64,000 bases of DNA from Desulfobacter postgatei 2ac9 (GCF_000233695.2 NZ_CM001488.1:1587703-1651702); one strand, 5' to 3'; shown: positions 1 to 7,258, counted from the first letter of the stretch. Notes: generated from the letters alone by a model not told the origin. Made by a program: numbers and translations.

Positions 1-144
1 GTTACGGCCTGCATCTTTGCCCATAAGAAACTTACAACCTCTGGTTACCCAGACGCTGCTTCCCGGTGCTAAGAAGGCGTACGGACAATTCCTCCTTCAG
101 GACTTTAACCTGTTAGAACTACAGTTGTTACGGCATACGGACAC
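1..144 (-). mobile_element. Group II intron 5'-end relic (copy A, runs off window)
   Basis: This segment is nearly identical to the 5' part of the intron relic at 1500-2222, and both read on the minus strand. The presumed intron 5' end is at 144, where the minus strand begins GTGTCCG, fitting the GUGYG-type start of group II introns. No reverse transcriptase is visible. The element leaves the window on the left, so it could be intact or broken outside. Assignment rests on similarity to copy B, which carries a domain V. Confidence 0.45.
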
Positions 145-263
145 CTTATGTAATTGGCGTTCGATGGGGTAGATTAGAGGGAAGAATGGTGTCAAACCTT
201 GAGTATTACCCTTAATTTACCCGATTCGGGTCTGCCCTGTGCGATTCGGGGTCTGGACATGCT
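141..263. repeat. 123-bp dispersed repeat, copy 1
   Basis: This stretch recurs at 3056-3178 with only scattered mismatches, and its first ~35 bases recur beside intron copy B at 2218-2255. It begins at the presumed intron 5' junction (ACACC), so it may represent the 5' exon or target of the intron. Inside it the motif GATTCGGGGTCTG occurs in two spaced, slightly different copies. No coding capacity is evident. Confidence 0.6.
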
Positions 264-392
264 AACCAATTGAAATAAAATTAAATTGGATTTAATATCC
301 CCTCCATATCCTATCTATAATTGATTTTTTAGGGTCAAAAATACTGATATAGAAGACAAGGAGATAGGGGGCAGAGTAACAATTATTACACC

Positions 393-421
393 TTGACTCT
401 CCCTATGAAACTGTCTAAAAT
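393..421 (+). promoter_or_regulatory. Sigma-70-type promoter of Rpn copy 1 (leaderless architecture)
   Basis: TTGACT (393-398) and TAAAAT (416-421) are separated by exactly 17 bases. The ATG at 429 lies 7 bases after the -10 box, so transcription should start at or within one or two bases of the start codon. The same arrangement precedes the other two Rpn copies, including a diverged one, which supports function. It favours the 429 start over the TTG at 393, which is part of the -35 box. Confidence 0.65.
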
Positions 422-1202
422 TTGTTCCATGAACAATGAAAACACCAGCAGCATGAACGATGTGAGCAATCCCCATGACAAGCTCTTCCGGGAGACATGG
501 AGCAACCTTGAAAATGCCAGGAGTTTTCTGCACCACTACCTGCCGCACGATGTATTGTGCCTGATGGATCTTGACACCCTTGAAATCAGCAAGGACAGCT
601 TTGTGGAAAAGGAGCTGTCGGATTACTATTCAGATATGCTTTACAAGGTGATGTTGTCGGGAAAGCCCGGTTTTGTGCATGTTCTGTTTGAGCATAAGAG
701 CTATTATGATAAGCACGTGCATCTCCAGATCCTGGAATACATGGTGAAGATATGGCGCCTTTTTATAAAACAGCAGAAGAAGAAAAAAGAAGCGTTGCCC
801 ATTGTGATCCCGCTTTTGATCTGCCATGGAAAGAGGTCCTGGCCTGAAGATAAAGTCCGGTTATCTTCGTTTTTGTCAGGTCCTGTGGATGAGCTGTCAG
901 GCTATATTCCTGATTTTTGGCTTTCAGCTCCATGATCTGACCCGTTTCACAGATAAAGATATAAAAGGAACGGTCATGGCAAGGGTGGTTTTGTTGCTTT
1001 TCAAGCATGTGTTTGACCCGGATTTGCAGAAAAATTGCCGGCCATATTGTCGCTCATGAAGAGCTTGATGGAAAAGGAGACCGGGCTTCAATATCTTGAA
1101 ACAGTGCTGAGGTATCTGTTTAATACAATGGATGACATATCCGCTGAAGCAATCAGGGAAGTTGCCGAGCAGGCGCTTTCCGCAAAGGAAGGAGAGTATA
1201 TC

Positions 1203-1460
1203 ATGACACTTGCCGAAAGACTTCGTAAAGAAGGGGAAATCAGAGGGGAAATCAGGGGGGAACTCAGGGGGGAACTCAGGGGTAAGCTTGAAGGCAAACT
1301 TGAAGGGTTGACGGATGCCATTGAACTGGGGATGATCCTTAAATTCCCGGATCAGGTTGACCAGGTAATGGCAGAGGTAAAAAAAATCAAGGATCTTGAT
1401 ACCCTCATAAAAATTAAGGAAGCCATTAAAACGGCAAAGGATGTTTCTGAAATCTTATAG
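1203..1460 (+). CDS. Candidate intragenic RpnS-like small protein (copy 1)
   Basis: An ATG at 1203 inside the Rpn gene is preceded by AAGGAAGGAG about 8 bases upstream, the strongest Shine-Dalgarno sequence seen in this part of the window. It would give an 85-residue protein: a short N-terminal helix, six tetrapeptide units (EIRG, ELRG, KLEG types) and a conserved C-terminal tail. Published work on E. coli Rpn genes describes in-frame small proteins from the C-terminal part (RpnS) that block the toxic nuclease. That this one is expressed is inference. It survives intact although the full-length frame of this copy is broken. Confidence 0.5.
   Translation: MTLAERLRKEGEIRGEIRGELRGELRGKLEGKLEGLTDAIELGMILKFPDQVDQVMAEVKKIKDLDTLIKIKEAIKTAKDVSEIL
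1236..1307 (+). repeat. 12-bp coding repeats, six units, in Rpn copy 1
   Basis: Six in-frame 12-base units encode EIRG, EIRG, ELRG, ELRG, KLEG, KLEG. The intact copy has seven units of different composition (two EIRG, five KLEG). The reading frame is kept in both, as expected for slippage or recombination in a coding microsatellite. Confidence 0.8.
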
Positions 1461-1499
1461 GGAATTCAGGGTAGAGTAGAGTACTGATTCGGCCGGTTT

Positions 1500-2222
1500 C
1501 TTCAGCCCTTTTTATATTCGAGACGCCTTGCCGCACGCGGCTACTACGTGTTCCAAAGGCCTTGCATCCTCAGTACTCCCTCATCAAACCGTGCATACGG
1601 TTTTCCCGTACACGGCTTTCCGATGTTCTTCATCGTAAGGCTTGCGCTCTTTGACTGCTTGGCTTGGCCTTACAATAAAGCTTCCTCTGAAGCGTACTGA
1701 TCCTATCCGGAGTTAGTAGCATATTGCAATCTCCTGATCCTCCGCTCGTTAGTTACGTGAACAAAGTAGGGTCCCTTTCCTTGGCCGGGGTTATGTTGTC
1801 CCTCAGCCTCAATCGGTACTATGAACCCCTCCGACTCCCAATACAGCCCCATGGAATTTCGGATATCCTTATATCCATCAGTTAACGGCCCTTCACCGTA
1901 ACCGCATTGGGTCTCCCGCACTGCACTGCAATTCTTCCGACACATGCCATCCCTGCTACCCCGGAAGATCACCTGAAAGGATTTGCGTTTTCTACTCCCA
2001 GGCACTACGGCCTTCCCTTGATGTCCAAAAGGTCGGCATCTTCAATTAGTTGACGAGGCTACATATAGGTTCACTTTCGTTACGGCCTGCATCTTTGCCC
2101 ATAAGAAACTTACAACCCCTGGTTACCCAGACGCTGCTTCCCGGTGCTAAGAAGGCGTACGGATAATTCCTCCTTCAGGACTTTAACCTGTTAGAACTAC
2201 AGTTGTTACGGCATACGAACAC
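1500..2222 (-). mobile_element. Group II intron relic without reverse transcriptase (copy B)
   Basis: Read on the minus strand, the element starts near 2222 (GTGTTCG), continues through the conserved intron 5' domain sequence, and ends with a domain V-like hairpin at 1619-1586. Only about 600 bases separate the two, too short for the usual reverse transcriptase of 400 or more codons, so the intron-encoded protein is deleted. The reading frame at 1703-2005 on this strand is the spurious translation often seen in the 5' part of such introns. The exact 3' end is not resolved; 1500 is approximate. A trans-acting intron protein elsewhere could in principle still splice it. Confidence 0.55.
1586..1619 (-). 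ncRNA. Group II intron domain V
   Basis: These 34 bases on the minus strand fold as a domain V hairpin: a lower stem AGCCGUG/CACGGUU, an upper stem closed by a GAAA-type tetraloop, and a small bulge on the 3' side. The AGC catalytic triad is present at the base of the 5' strand. An almost identical sequence lies at 6009-6042. Confidence 0.6.
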
Positions 2223-2277
2223 CATACTTAATTGCCGTTCGGTGGCGTACATTATAAAGCCAGAAAATATTTGGAGG

Positions 2278-2772
2278 TTATTCGTGAAGTGCCGCGTATT
2301 GCTTTGCAGTCGGTAAAACTCGGGGCAGGGCGCGAGCCCGGGGTTTGGTGGCTTCCCATCCCAGGCAGGCCAACCAGATAGTGCGCGGAATGGCTTTGTG
2401 CGCTGTGCGGTAATAGCTGACCATTCGACGGCTGATTCCCAGGGCTTCAGCCGCGGTGGAGAGCGACAGATCGTTTCGGTATATCCACTCATTGAACATC
2501 TCGTGGCTCACCGCGCCGGCTTGTTCTTTGGCCCAGGCGTAAACGTTATCGGCGCCAAACTCTTCGTCGAACCATTCGACGCTGTTGCCCCATTCACCAA
2601 TGTGGACACGGATGAATACCTCGGGGTCGAGGATGGGCTGGAGATCGGTATGTTTGCTCAGGATGGATTCGACATCGACATCCAGGACTTCACCAGTACT
2701 CCAGGTGGTACGCAGGCGGTAAGCCGTTAGAGCCTCAACAGCCTGCAATTTAGGAAAAAAATACTCATTCAT
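2278..2772 (-). CDS. DUF2442-domain protein with helix-turn-helix
   Basis: This is a 164-residue protein. The N-terminal ~80 residues match the DUF2442 pattern (strand-rich start, then a DGxVFxxVHxG-like stretch seen here as PEVFIRVHIGEWGNSVEW). The second half contains a helix-turn-helix-like segment (STAAEALGISRRMVSYYRTA). Its start overlaps the stop of the upstream DUF4160 gene by four bases (ATGA), so the two are co-transcribed and translationally coupled. DUF2442/DUF4160 pairs are common on mobile regions and are suspected toxin-antitoxin-like modules, but their biochemistry is not established. By analogy the HTH protein would be the repressor of the palindromic operator at 3006-3024. 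The family call comes from the sequence; the regulatory role is inference. Confidence 0.8.
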   Translation of the reverse strand: MNEYFFPKLQAVEALTAYRLRTTWSTGEVLDVDVESILSKHTDLQPILDPEVFIRVHIGEWGNSVEWFDEEFGADNVYAWAKEQAGAVSHEMFNEWIYRNDLSLSTAAEALGISRRMVSYYRTAHKAIPRTIWLACLGWEATKPRARALPRVLPTAKQYAALHE

Positions 2773-2996
2773 GGGTTACACCTCCGCCATTCGTCGAGCA
2801 AGTACGCTTGTTTTACGGAAATCCAGGCCAACGTTGGCTGGATTTCCCGTTCAGCTATCCGGCCTTTGATTTCCAATGTTTGGATATCGACCATGCAATC
2901 TCGCCCATCATGCAATTTTACATGGACATGGGGTGGGGGATGGTCGTTTCGGTACATCACTACCCGACAATTATCGAATCGTTTCAGGCTCGGCAT
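2769..2996 (-). CDS. DUF4160 family protein
   Basis: This is a 75-residue protein with the DUF4160 signature: an early VVMYxNDHPPPHVHV stretch, then a short strand-rich segment and the C-terminal LLxEWRRC-like end. The HPPPHVHV motif is the family hallmark. It is the first gene of a two-gene operon with the DUF2442 gene (4-base overlap). The start codon is only 5 bases downstream of a good -10 box, so the mRNA is probably leaderless. Function is unknown; a role as the toxic or effector partner is a guess from gene pairing. Confidence 0.85.
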   Translation of the reverse strand: MPSLKRFDNCRVVMYRNDHPPPHVHVKLHDGRDCMVDIQTLEIKGRIAEREIQPTLAWISVKQAYLLDEWRRCNP

Positions 2997-3001
2997 AATT
3001 C

Positions 3002-3030
3002 AATATAGAGCAACTGTTGCTCTACTTCAA
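3002..3030 (-). promoter_or_regulatory. Promoter with 19-bp palindromic operator for DUF4160/DUF2442
   Basis: Reading the minus strand, TTGAAG (3030-3025) and TATATT (3007-3002) are separated by 17 bases. Positions 3006-3024 form a perfect inverted repeat, TAGAGCAACTGTTGCTCTA, filling the spacer and touching the -10 box. A repressor bound there would exclude RNA polymerase, the classic autoregulation layout of toxin-antitoxin operons. The ATG follows the -10 box by 5 bases, implying leaderless transcription. Confidence 0.65.
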
Positions 3031-3055
3031 GAAAAAAAGTAAAGGAATTCCAGAG

Positions 3056-3178
3056 ACACCTTATGTAATTGTCGTTCGGTGGGGTACATTAGAGGGAAGA
3101 ATGGTGTCAAACCTTGATTATTACCCTTAATTTACCCGATTCGGTTCTGCCCTCTGCGATTCGGGGTCTGTACATGCT
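3056..3178. repeat. 123-bp dispersed repeat, copy 2
   Basis: This matches 141-263 along its length with about nine mismatches. It has no adjacent intron: the repeat begins abruptly at ACACC after unrelated sequence. It could be an empty or partly deleted copy of the intron target. A 19-base piece of it (TCAAACCTTGATTATTACC) recurs upstream of Rpn copy 3 near 7968. From 3179 to about 3280 there is only short A+T-rich sequence with no recognisable gene. Confidence 0.6.
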
Positions 3179-3279
3179 CTTTGATTCGGGGTCGGACCGA
3201 GATAAGTATTGATATTACTCATAAAAAAACATGGGAATGGTCCAAATATGGCCTAACAACCCTTTTTGACCCCAAAAAT

Positions 3280-4535
3280 GCGGTACTCACCCGGTAATAC
3301 TTTGAAAAAGAAAAAATGCCAATTATCCTATCAGTTTGGATATATATACCGAATTGATTGGAGGATTGAGCCATGCGAAAACCCAAGGAGTGGGGCCAGC
3401 CATGCCCAAACCCGGACTGTTCCCATTATCGGCTGATGAACCGAGGTAACATTAGCGCCATTTCGACCTATATGATCCAGAGCGGAAAACGACGTATCTT
3501 TTATTGCAACAAATGTGATCACTGCTTTGCTGAGACACGTGATACCGTCTTCTTTGACCTGCGGACCCCGGAAGACAAGGTGATGATGGCCCTGAAGATG
3601 CTCCTGGTCAAAGTCGGGTTGACGGACATTGGCTTTGTCTTGGGCGTCAATGAAGAAACGGTTTTGATGTGGCTTGATCGTGCTGCGCAAAAAGCTCATG
3701 AGATTAACACGCACCTGCTCAGAGACTTGCCGGTCACCGAAGTGCAACTTGATGAAATGTGGAGCTTTATCAAGCGTAAGCATGCACAGCAGGCCGAGGC
3801 GGATGGGGGAAAGCAGCGACCTGAACGAGGACGGGCGGCAGTGGGTATGGATCAGCTTTGCTCCGGAGTTTCGCCTCATCCTGGCGACGTTTGTCGGCCC
3901 GAGAACGTTTGAGAGTGCCTTGCAACTAATATTGATGACGGCAGCCGTGGTCTCTGGCGTACCGTGCTTTTTCAGTGATGGATTCAGTTGTTATCTGTCG
4001 GCTCTGATTGAGGTCTACCATACCCTGAAAACGTTTCCGCGCACAGGAAAGCAAGGCCGTCCCAAGGACCCGGTAAAGGAACCTCACCCGAATTTGGTCT
4101 ATGGCCAGCTGATCAAAAAAAAGCGTCAGGGGCGACTTCAAGAGTTGGTGTATCGGGTTTGCTGCGGTGCGGGGCGTCTGGCGGAACTGGGGCTGTCGAT
4201 TAGTACCAGTTTGATTGAACGTCTCAATCTTACGCTTCGTCATGCCCTGGCGCCTCTGGTGCGAAAAAGCCAGTGTTTCTGTAAGGATCGGACCCAAATG
4301 AAACGGCGTGTGACCTTCTTTCAAGCCTTCTATAATTTTGCCAGGCCACATATGAGTTTGCGCTTACCTTTGTCTGAGCAGGAAACATTCGCCTTGGGAT
4401 TGATTCACCCCAAGTGGCAACATCGAACCCCTGGAATGGCTGCCGGACTGACGAATCATGTCTGGACATTTCGAGAGCTTCTGACCGCTAAATTTGAGCC
4501 GTTTCATAATCAAAGTAATAGCGGGTGAGTACCGC
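3280..4535 (+). mobile_element. IS1-family-like insertion sequence
   Basis: Terminal inverted repeats of 25 bases match at 23 positions (left 3280-3304, right 4511-4535, starting GCGGTACTCACCC). The element encloses one frameshifted transposase gene. A 9-base direct repeat, CCAAAAATG, lies at 3272-3280 directly at the left end and at 4540-4548, five bases beyond the right end; 9 bp is the usual target duplication for IS1. The offset means the exact right boundary is uncertain. The right end abuts a nucleotidyltransferase gene fragment. Confidence 0.75.
3373..4528 (+). pseudogene. IS1-family-like transposase, frameshifted
   Basis: The N-terminal part has two cysteine pairs of a zinc finger (CPNPDC and CNKCDHC) and then the first acidic DDE motif in VTEVQLDEMWSF, typical of IS1-type enzymes. 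The frame breaks near 3805-3813 at a GGGGGAAA run. Removing one base joins the frames seamlessly (…ADGESSDLNEDGRQW…). The downstream part carries the second aspartate (FFSDGF) and the third catalytic residue in SLIERLNLT. A programmed shift cannot be excluded, but IS1 uses a -1 shift and this join needs +1, so a single-base insertion is more likely. The transposase is probably inactive. Confidence 0.8.
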
Positions 4536-4631
4536 CGAACCAAAAATGCCGATTTTAAGGATGCTGTATTGTTTTTGATTTTTGTTTTTGAATCGTCTCA
4601 GGTAAGTGAGGATTTCCTCTTGTTTAATCAT
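4536..4631 (-). pseudogene. MNT-type nucleotidyltransferase N-terminal fragment, truncated by IS
   Basis: On the minus strand an ATG at 4631 with a GGAGGA ribosome site 4 bases before it opens a frame beginning MIKQEEILTYL and reaching KIGIFGSA. This is the start of a minimal nucleotidyltransferase up to its GSxxRG active-site motif. The frame then runs into the IS right end and stops. The catalytic aspartates are missing. MNT proteins are antitoxins of HEPN toxins. The sequence beyond the left IS end does not resume the gene, so the rest was deleted or moved. Confidence 0.6.
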
Positions 4632-4797
4632 GATTCCTCCAGGCAAAGCCGGGTCCATTGTTAAAAATAGATTTTACCAAAGATTTAATATATTGCAATG
4701 GCAATTCACCATAAGGGCAGGGCAATCGAAATGCCGGGGGAAATAGCGAATTCGGAGGAGATCTTACTGGGGAGATTGGGGTAACAATTATTACGCC

Positions 4798-4826
4798 TTG
4801 ACTCTCCCTATGAAACTGTCTAAAAT
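4798..4826 (+). promoter_or_regulatory. Sigma-70-type promoter of Rpn copy 2 (leaderless architecture)
   Basis: TTGACT (4798-4803), 17-base spacer, TAAAAT (4821-4826), then 7 bases to the ATG at 4834. There is no Shine-Dalgarno before this ATG or before the alternative in-frame ATG at 4810, which lies between the two promoter boxes. The promoter therefore fixes the start at 4834 and predicts a leaderless message. Confidence 0.7.
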
Positions 4827-4833
4827 TTGTTCC

Positions 4834-5883
4834 ATGAACAATGAAAACACCAGCACCAGCAGCATGAACGATGTGAGCAATCCCCATGACAAGCTCTTCC
4901 GGGAGACATGGAGCAACCTTGAAAATGCCAGGAGTTTTCTGCACCACTACCTGCCGCACGATGTATTGCGCCTGATGGATCTTGACACCCTTGAAATCAG
5001 CAAGGACAGCTTTGTGGAAAAGGAGCTGTCGGATTACTATTCAGATATGCTTTACAAGGTAATGTTGTCGGGAAAGCCCGGTTTTGTGCATGTTCTGTTT
5101 GAGCATAAGAGCTATTATGATAAGCACGTGCATCTCCAGATCCTGGAATACATGGTGAAGATATGGCGCCTTTTTATAAAGCAGCAGAAGAAGAAAAAAG
5201 AAGCGTTGCCCATTGTGATCCCGCTTTTGATCTGCCATGGAAAGAGGTCCTGGCCTGAAGATAAAGTCCGGTTATCTTCGTTTTTGTCAGGTCCTGTGGA
5301 TGAGCTGTCAGGCTATATTCCTGATTTTGGCTTTCAGCTCCATGATCTGACCCGTTTCACAGATAAAGATATAAAAGGAACGGTCATGGCAAGGGTGGTT
5401 TTGTTGCTTTTCAAGCATGTGTTTGACCCGGATTTGCAGAAAAAATTGCCGGCCATATTGTCGCTCATGAAGAGCTTGATGGAAAAGGAGACCGGGCTTC
5501 AATATCTTGAAACAGTGCTGAGGTATCTGTTTAATACAATGGATGACATATCCGCTGAAGCAATCAGGGAAGTTGCCGAGCAGGCGCTTTCCGCAAAGGA
5601 AGGAGAGTATATCATGACACTTGCCGAAAGACTTCGTAAAGAAGGGGAAATAAGAGGGGAAATCAGAGGCAAACTTGAAGGCAAACTTGAAGGCAAACTT
5701 GAAGGTAAACTTGAAGGCAAACTTGAAGGGTTGATGGATGCCATTGAACTGGGGATGATCCTTAAATTCCCGGATCAGGTTGACCAGGTAATGGCAGAGG
5801 TAAAAAAAATCAAGGATCTTGATACCCTCATAAAAATTAAGGAAGCCATTAAAACGGCAAAGGATGTTTCTGAAATCTTATAG
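4834..5883 (+). CDS. Rpn family recombination-promoting nuclease/putative transposase (intact copy)
   Basis: A 349-residue protein of the Rpn/YhgA-like family (transposase_31). The N-terminal NPHDKLFRE motif is the family signature. A PD-(D/E)XK nuclease core follows, with likely catalytic D71, E90 and K92 in VLFEHKS and a supporting Q102. Residues 271-300 hold seven tetrapeptide units (two EIRG, five KLEG), then a helical tail. Rpn proteins cleave DNA, stimulate RecA-independent recombination and in E. coli act as toxic antiphage effectors restrained by an intragenic small protein. Here the long form would start from a leaderless mRNA, usually weakly translated, while the internal start at 5614 has an excellent ribosome site. 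A damaged sister copy lies at 429-1460. Confidence 0.9.
   Translation: MNNENTSTSSMNDVSNPHDKLFRETWSNLENARSFLHHYLPHDVLRLMDLDTLEISKDSFVEKELSDYYSDMLYKVMLSGKPGFVHVLFEHKSYYDKHVHLQILEYMVKIWRLFIKQQKKKKEALPIVIPLLICHGKRSWPEDKVRLSSFLSGPVDELSGYIPDFGFQLHDLTRFTDKDIKGTVMARVVLLLFKHVFDPDLQKKLPAILSLMKSLMEKETGLQYLETVLRYLFNTMDDISAEAIREVAEQALSAKEGEYIMTLAERLRKEGEIRGEIRGKLEGKLEGKLEGKLEGKLEGLMDAIELGMILKFPDQVDQVMAEVKKIKDLDTLIKIKEAIKTAKDVSEIL
5614..5883 (+). CDS. Candidate intragenic RpnS-like small protein (copy 2)
   Basis: An ATG at 5614 lies in frame with the Rpn gene and is preceded by AAGGAAGGAG (5597-5606 region) at optimal spacing. The 89-residue product begins MTLAERLRKEGEIRG and consists of the repeat segment plus the C-terminal helical tail, without nuclease residues. 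By analogy with E. coli RpnS it would bind the long form and neutralise it. Expression and function are inferred from the ribosome site and from conservation of the arrangement in copy 1. Confidence 0.55.
   Translation: MTLAERLRKEGEIRGEIRGKLEGKLEGKLEGKLEGKLEGLMDAIELGMILKFPDQVDQVMAEVKKIKDLDTLIKIKEAIKTAKDVSEIL
5647..5730 (+). repeat. 12-bp coding repeats, seven units, in Rpn copy 2
   Basis: Seven in-frame units: EIRG, EIRG, then five KLEG units that are almost identical at the DNA level (GGCAAACTTGAA, one with GGT). The recent expansion of KLEG units explains most of the length difference from copy 1. Confidence 0.85.
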
Positions 5884-5899
5884 GGAATTCAGGGTAGAG

Positions 5900-6072
5900 T
5901 AGAGTACTGATTCGGCGGTTTTCTTCAGCCCTTTTTATATTCGAGACGCCTTGCCGCACGCGGCTACTACATGTTCCAAATGCCTTGCATCCTCAACGCT
6001 CCCTCATCAAATCGTGCATACGGTTTTTCCGTACACGGCTTTCCGATGTTCTTCATCGTAAGGCTTGCGCCC
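5900..6072 (-). mobile_element. Group II intron 3'-end relic (copy C)
   Basis: This segment continues the duplication that includes the Rpn gene. It matches 1478-1650 with a few changes and stops at about 6072, where an IS4-type transposase fragment begins. Only the domain V region and the 3' tail of the intron remain. The whole duplicated unit (Rpn gene plus intron tail) is about 1.27 kb at 376-1650 and 1.29 kb at 4781-6072. Confidence 0.55.
6009..6042 (-). ncRNA. Group II intron domain V (copy C)
   Basis: A 34-base hairpin nearly identical to 1586-1619, with the AGC triad and GAAA-type loop kept. One stem base differs (a G-U instead of G-C pair). Confidence 0.55.
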
Positions 6073-6076
6073 TTTT

Positions 6077-6745
6077 TCACTTTGCGTAAGTTGGAATTGT
6101 ATACAAATACAACTTGTTGTACAGAAAATCTGTAGAGAACCGTTTATACCCATTTGTCCTGGTACGAACTTTATGCCGTACGCATAAATGCTTACGGACC
6201 CTTTCTTCGGTAAACCATTTGACCCGAGCCATCACTTTCGTGCTGTGCTGGTAGTGAAAGTAAGCTGACCAGCCTTGGGTCGCATAGTTGATCTCATCAA
6301 GAAGCACTAATGCATCATAAAAAATATAACTGCCTTTTTCCGTTGGATATTGTTCAATGATTGTCCTTGTCGTTTTGGACTTTATCCGACAAACAAAATG
6401 TTTGTTTTTGCCCTGAAGCAAATCAAAAATGTCATGGGATTGGTAATCCCGGTCCATAACGCCGGTTTGTCCTTCAGTAAGAATTTGATCAATGAAAAGG
6501 CGTTCAGCTCCGTTCCCGTCTGTCAGGTATACTTGAGTAAGGATGCCATGGTTAATGTCAAAACCACAATGCGCTTTGGCTTTTTTGGCTCCTTCCCGAT
6601 AAAAGGTCATGAAGATATCGACAGTGGAGAAGAACGGGATAACACCGGAAGTCGTGGAGATGGTTTGCTCTCTGGTTGGGCGCATCCCTTGGCCTGAGCG
6701 TCGGCAGGCAATGGCGGATGTAACAAATAGGCTCTTGGATGGCAA
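6077..6745 (-). pseudogene. IS4-type DDE transposase fragment
   Basis: The readable part (about residues 45-155 of the open frame) resembles the central DDE domain of IS4-type transposases: AHCGFDINHGI, then TDGNGAERLFID, then GVMDRDYQSHDIFDL with the second aspartate. The N-terminal domain with the first aspartate and the C-terminal Y-R-E-K block are not recognisable, and the last 60 residues look scrambled. The left end joins intron relic C and the right end overlaps an ISAzo13 fragment. This is a nested-insertion remnant and cannot be active. Confidence 0.6.
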
Positions 6746-7258
6746 GCCCCGGGTTGCGAAAAGACCTATTCGGATGGGGGCGTGTACCCGTAGAGATGGG
6801 GATAAACGAACTGAGAACAGGTATTGTGTGCCTTAACGACATTTCCACACGACACAAGCCCAGGACTGAGGACAAATATCCACAAATGATCGAGGATATT
6901 CATGAGATCGTAGTTCCCCAAAGCCATGCCGATCCCCATTTGCGTACCACCTTGGCGTATACGAAAATGACAGCGGCAGCTGTACGCGATGCCCTGTTGA
7001 AAAAGGGTTGGCCGGAAGAGCAGGTGTCCGCAGTGCGCACGCTCTCGGAGATTTTGTTGCGCCAGGGTTACAGGCTGCGAAGCGTGGCAAAAACCAAAGT
7101 TCAAAAAAAAACGAATGGACAGACCAGATTTTCAAAAATGTCCATGAGGTAAATACCGAAGCTGATTCGGACCCCAAAACGGTTCGCATCAGCGTGGACA
7201 CCAAAGCCACCGTCCATGTCGGCGACTACTCTCGAAAGGGCAAATCCCGGTTTTATTA
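6739..7258 (+). pseudogene. ISAzo13-family transposase fragment, frameshifted
   Basis: The segment after residue ~50 (TTLAYTKMTAAAVRDAL, SVRTLSEILLRQGYRLR, KVQKK) matches the helix-turn-helix linker of ISAzo13/Rhodopirellula-type transposases. It is followed in the next frame by VRISVDTKATVHVGDYSRKG, which carries the first catalytic aspartate (SVDTK). The frame shifts in the poly-A run near 7102-7111. Everything after about 7258 is unrelated, so most of the catalytic domain is missing. Between 7260 and 7420 nothing is recognisable. Confidence 0.65.

Larger units (their letters stand above)
429..1460 (+). pseudogene. Rpn family recombination-promoting nuclease, frameshifted copy 1
   Basis: This is the same gene as the intact copy at 4834-5883, nearly identical in DNA. 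One extra T in the run at 914-918 moves the frame and stops translation at 933-935. One missing A in the run at 1030-1034 restores the original frame, so the two indels compensate but leave a stop between them. The PD-(D/E)XK core (aspartate, then E-H-K) lies before the break. The C-terminal part stays open to the stop at 1460 and includes the tetrapeptide repeats. Full-length nuclease should not be made unless ribosomes slip. The intragenic product starting at 1203 is unaffected. Confidence 0.85.

Noticed and set aside
228-263. Repeated GATTCGGGGTCTG motifs considered as a CRISPR-like array (also at 3143-3205)
   Set aside because: Only two or three imperfect units with irregular spacing, no uniform spacers and no cas genes.
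1703-2005. 100-residue open frame on the minus strand
   Set aside because: It lies in the 5' structured part of the group II intron relic and has no ribosome site or protein-like features; such frames are commonly mis-annotated in these introns.
2398-2730. 110-residue plus-strand frame opposite the DUF2442 gene
   Set aside because: Antisense shadow of a recognised gene without its own ribosome site.
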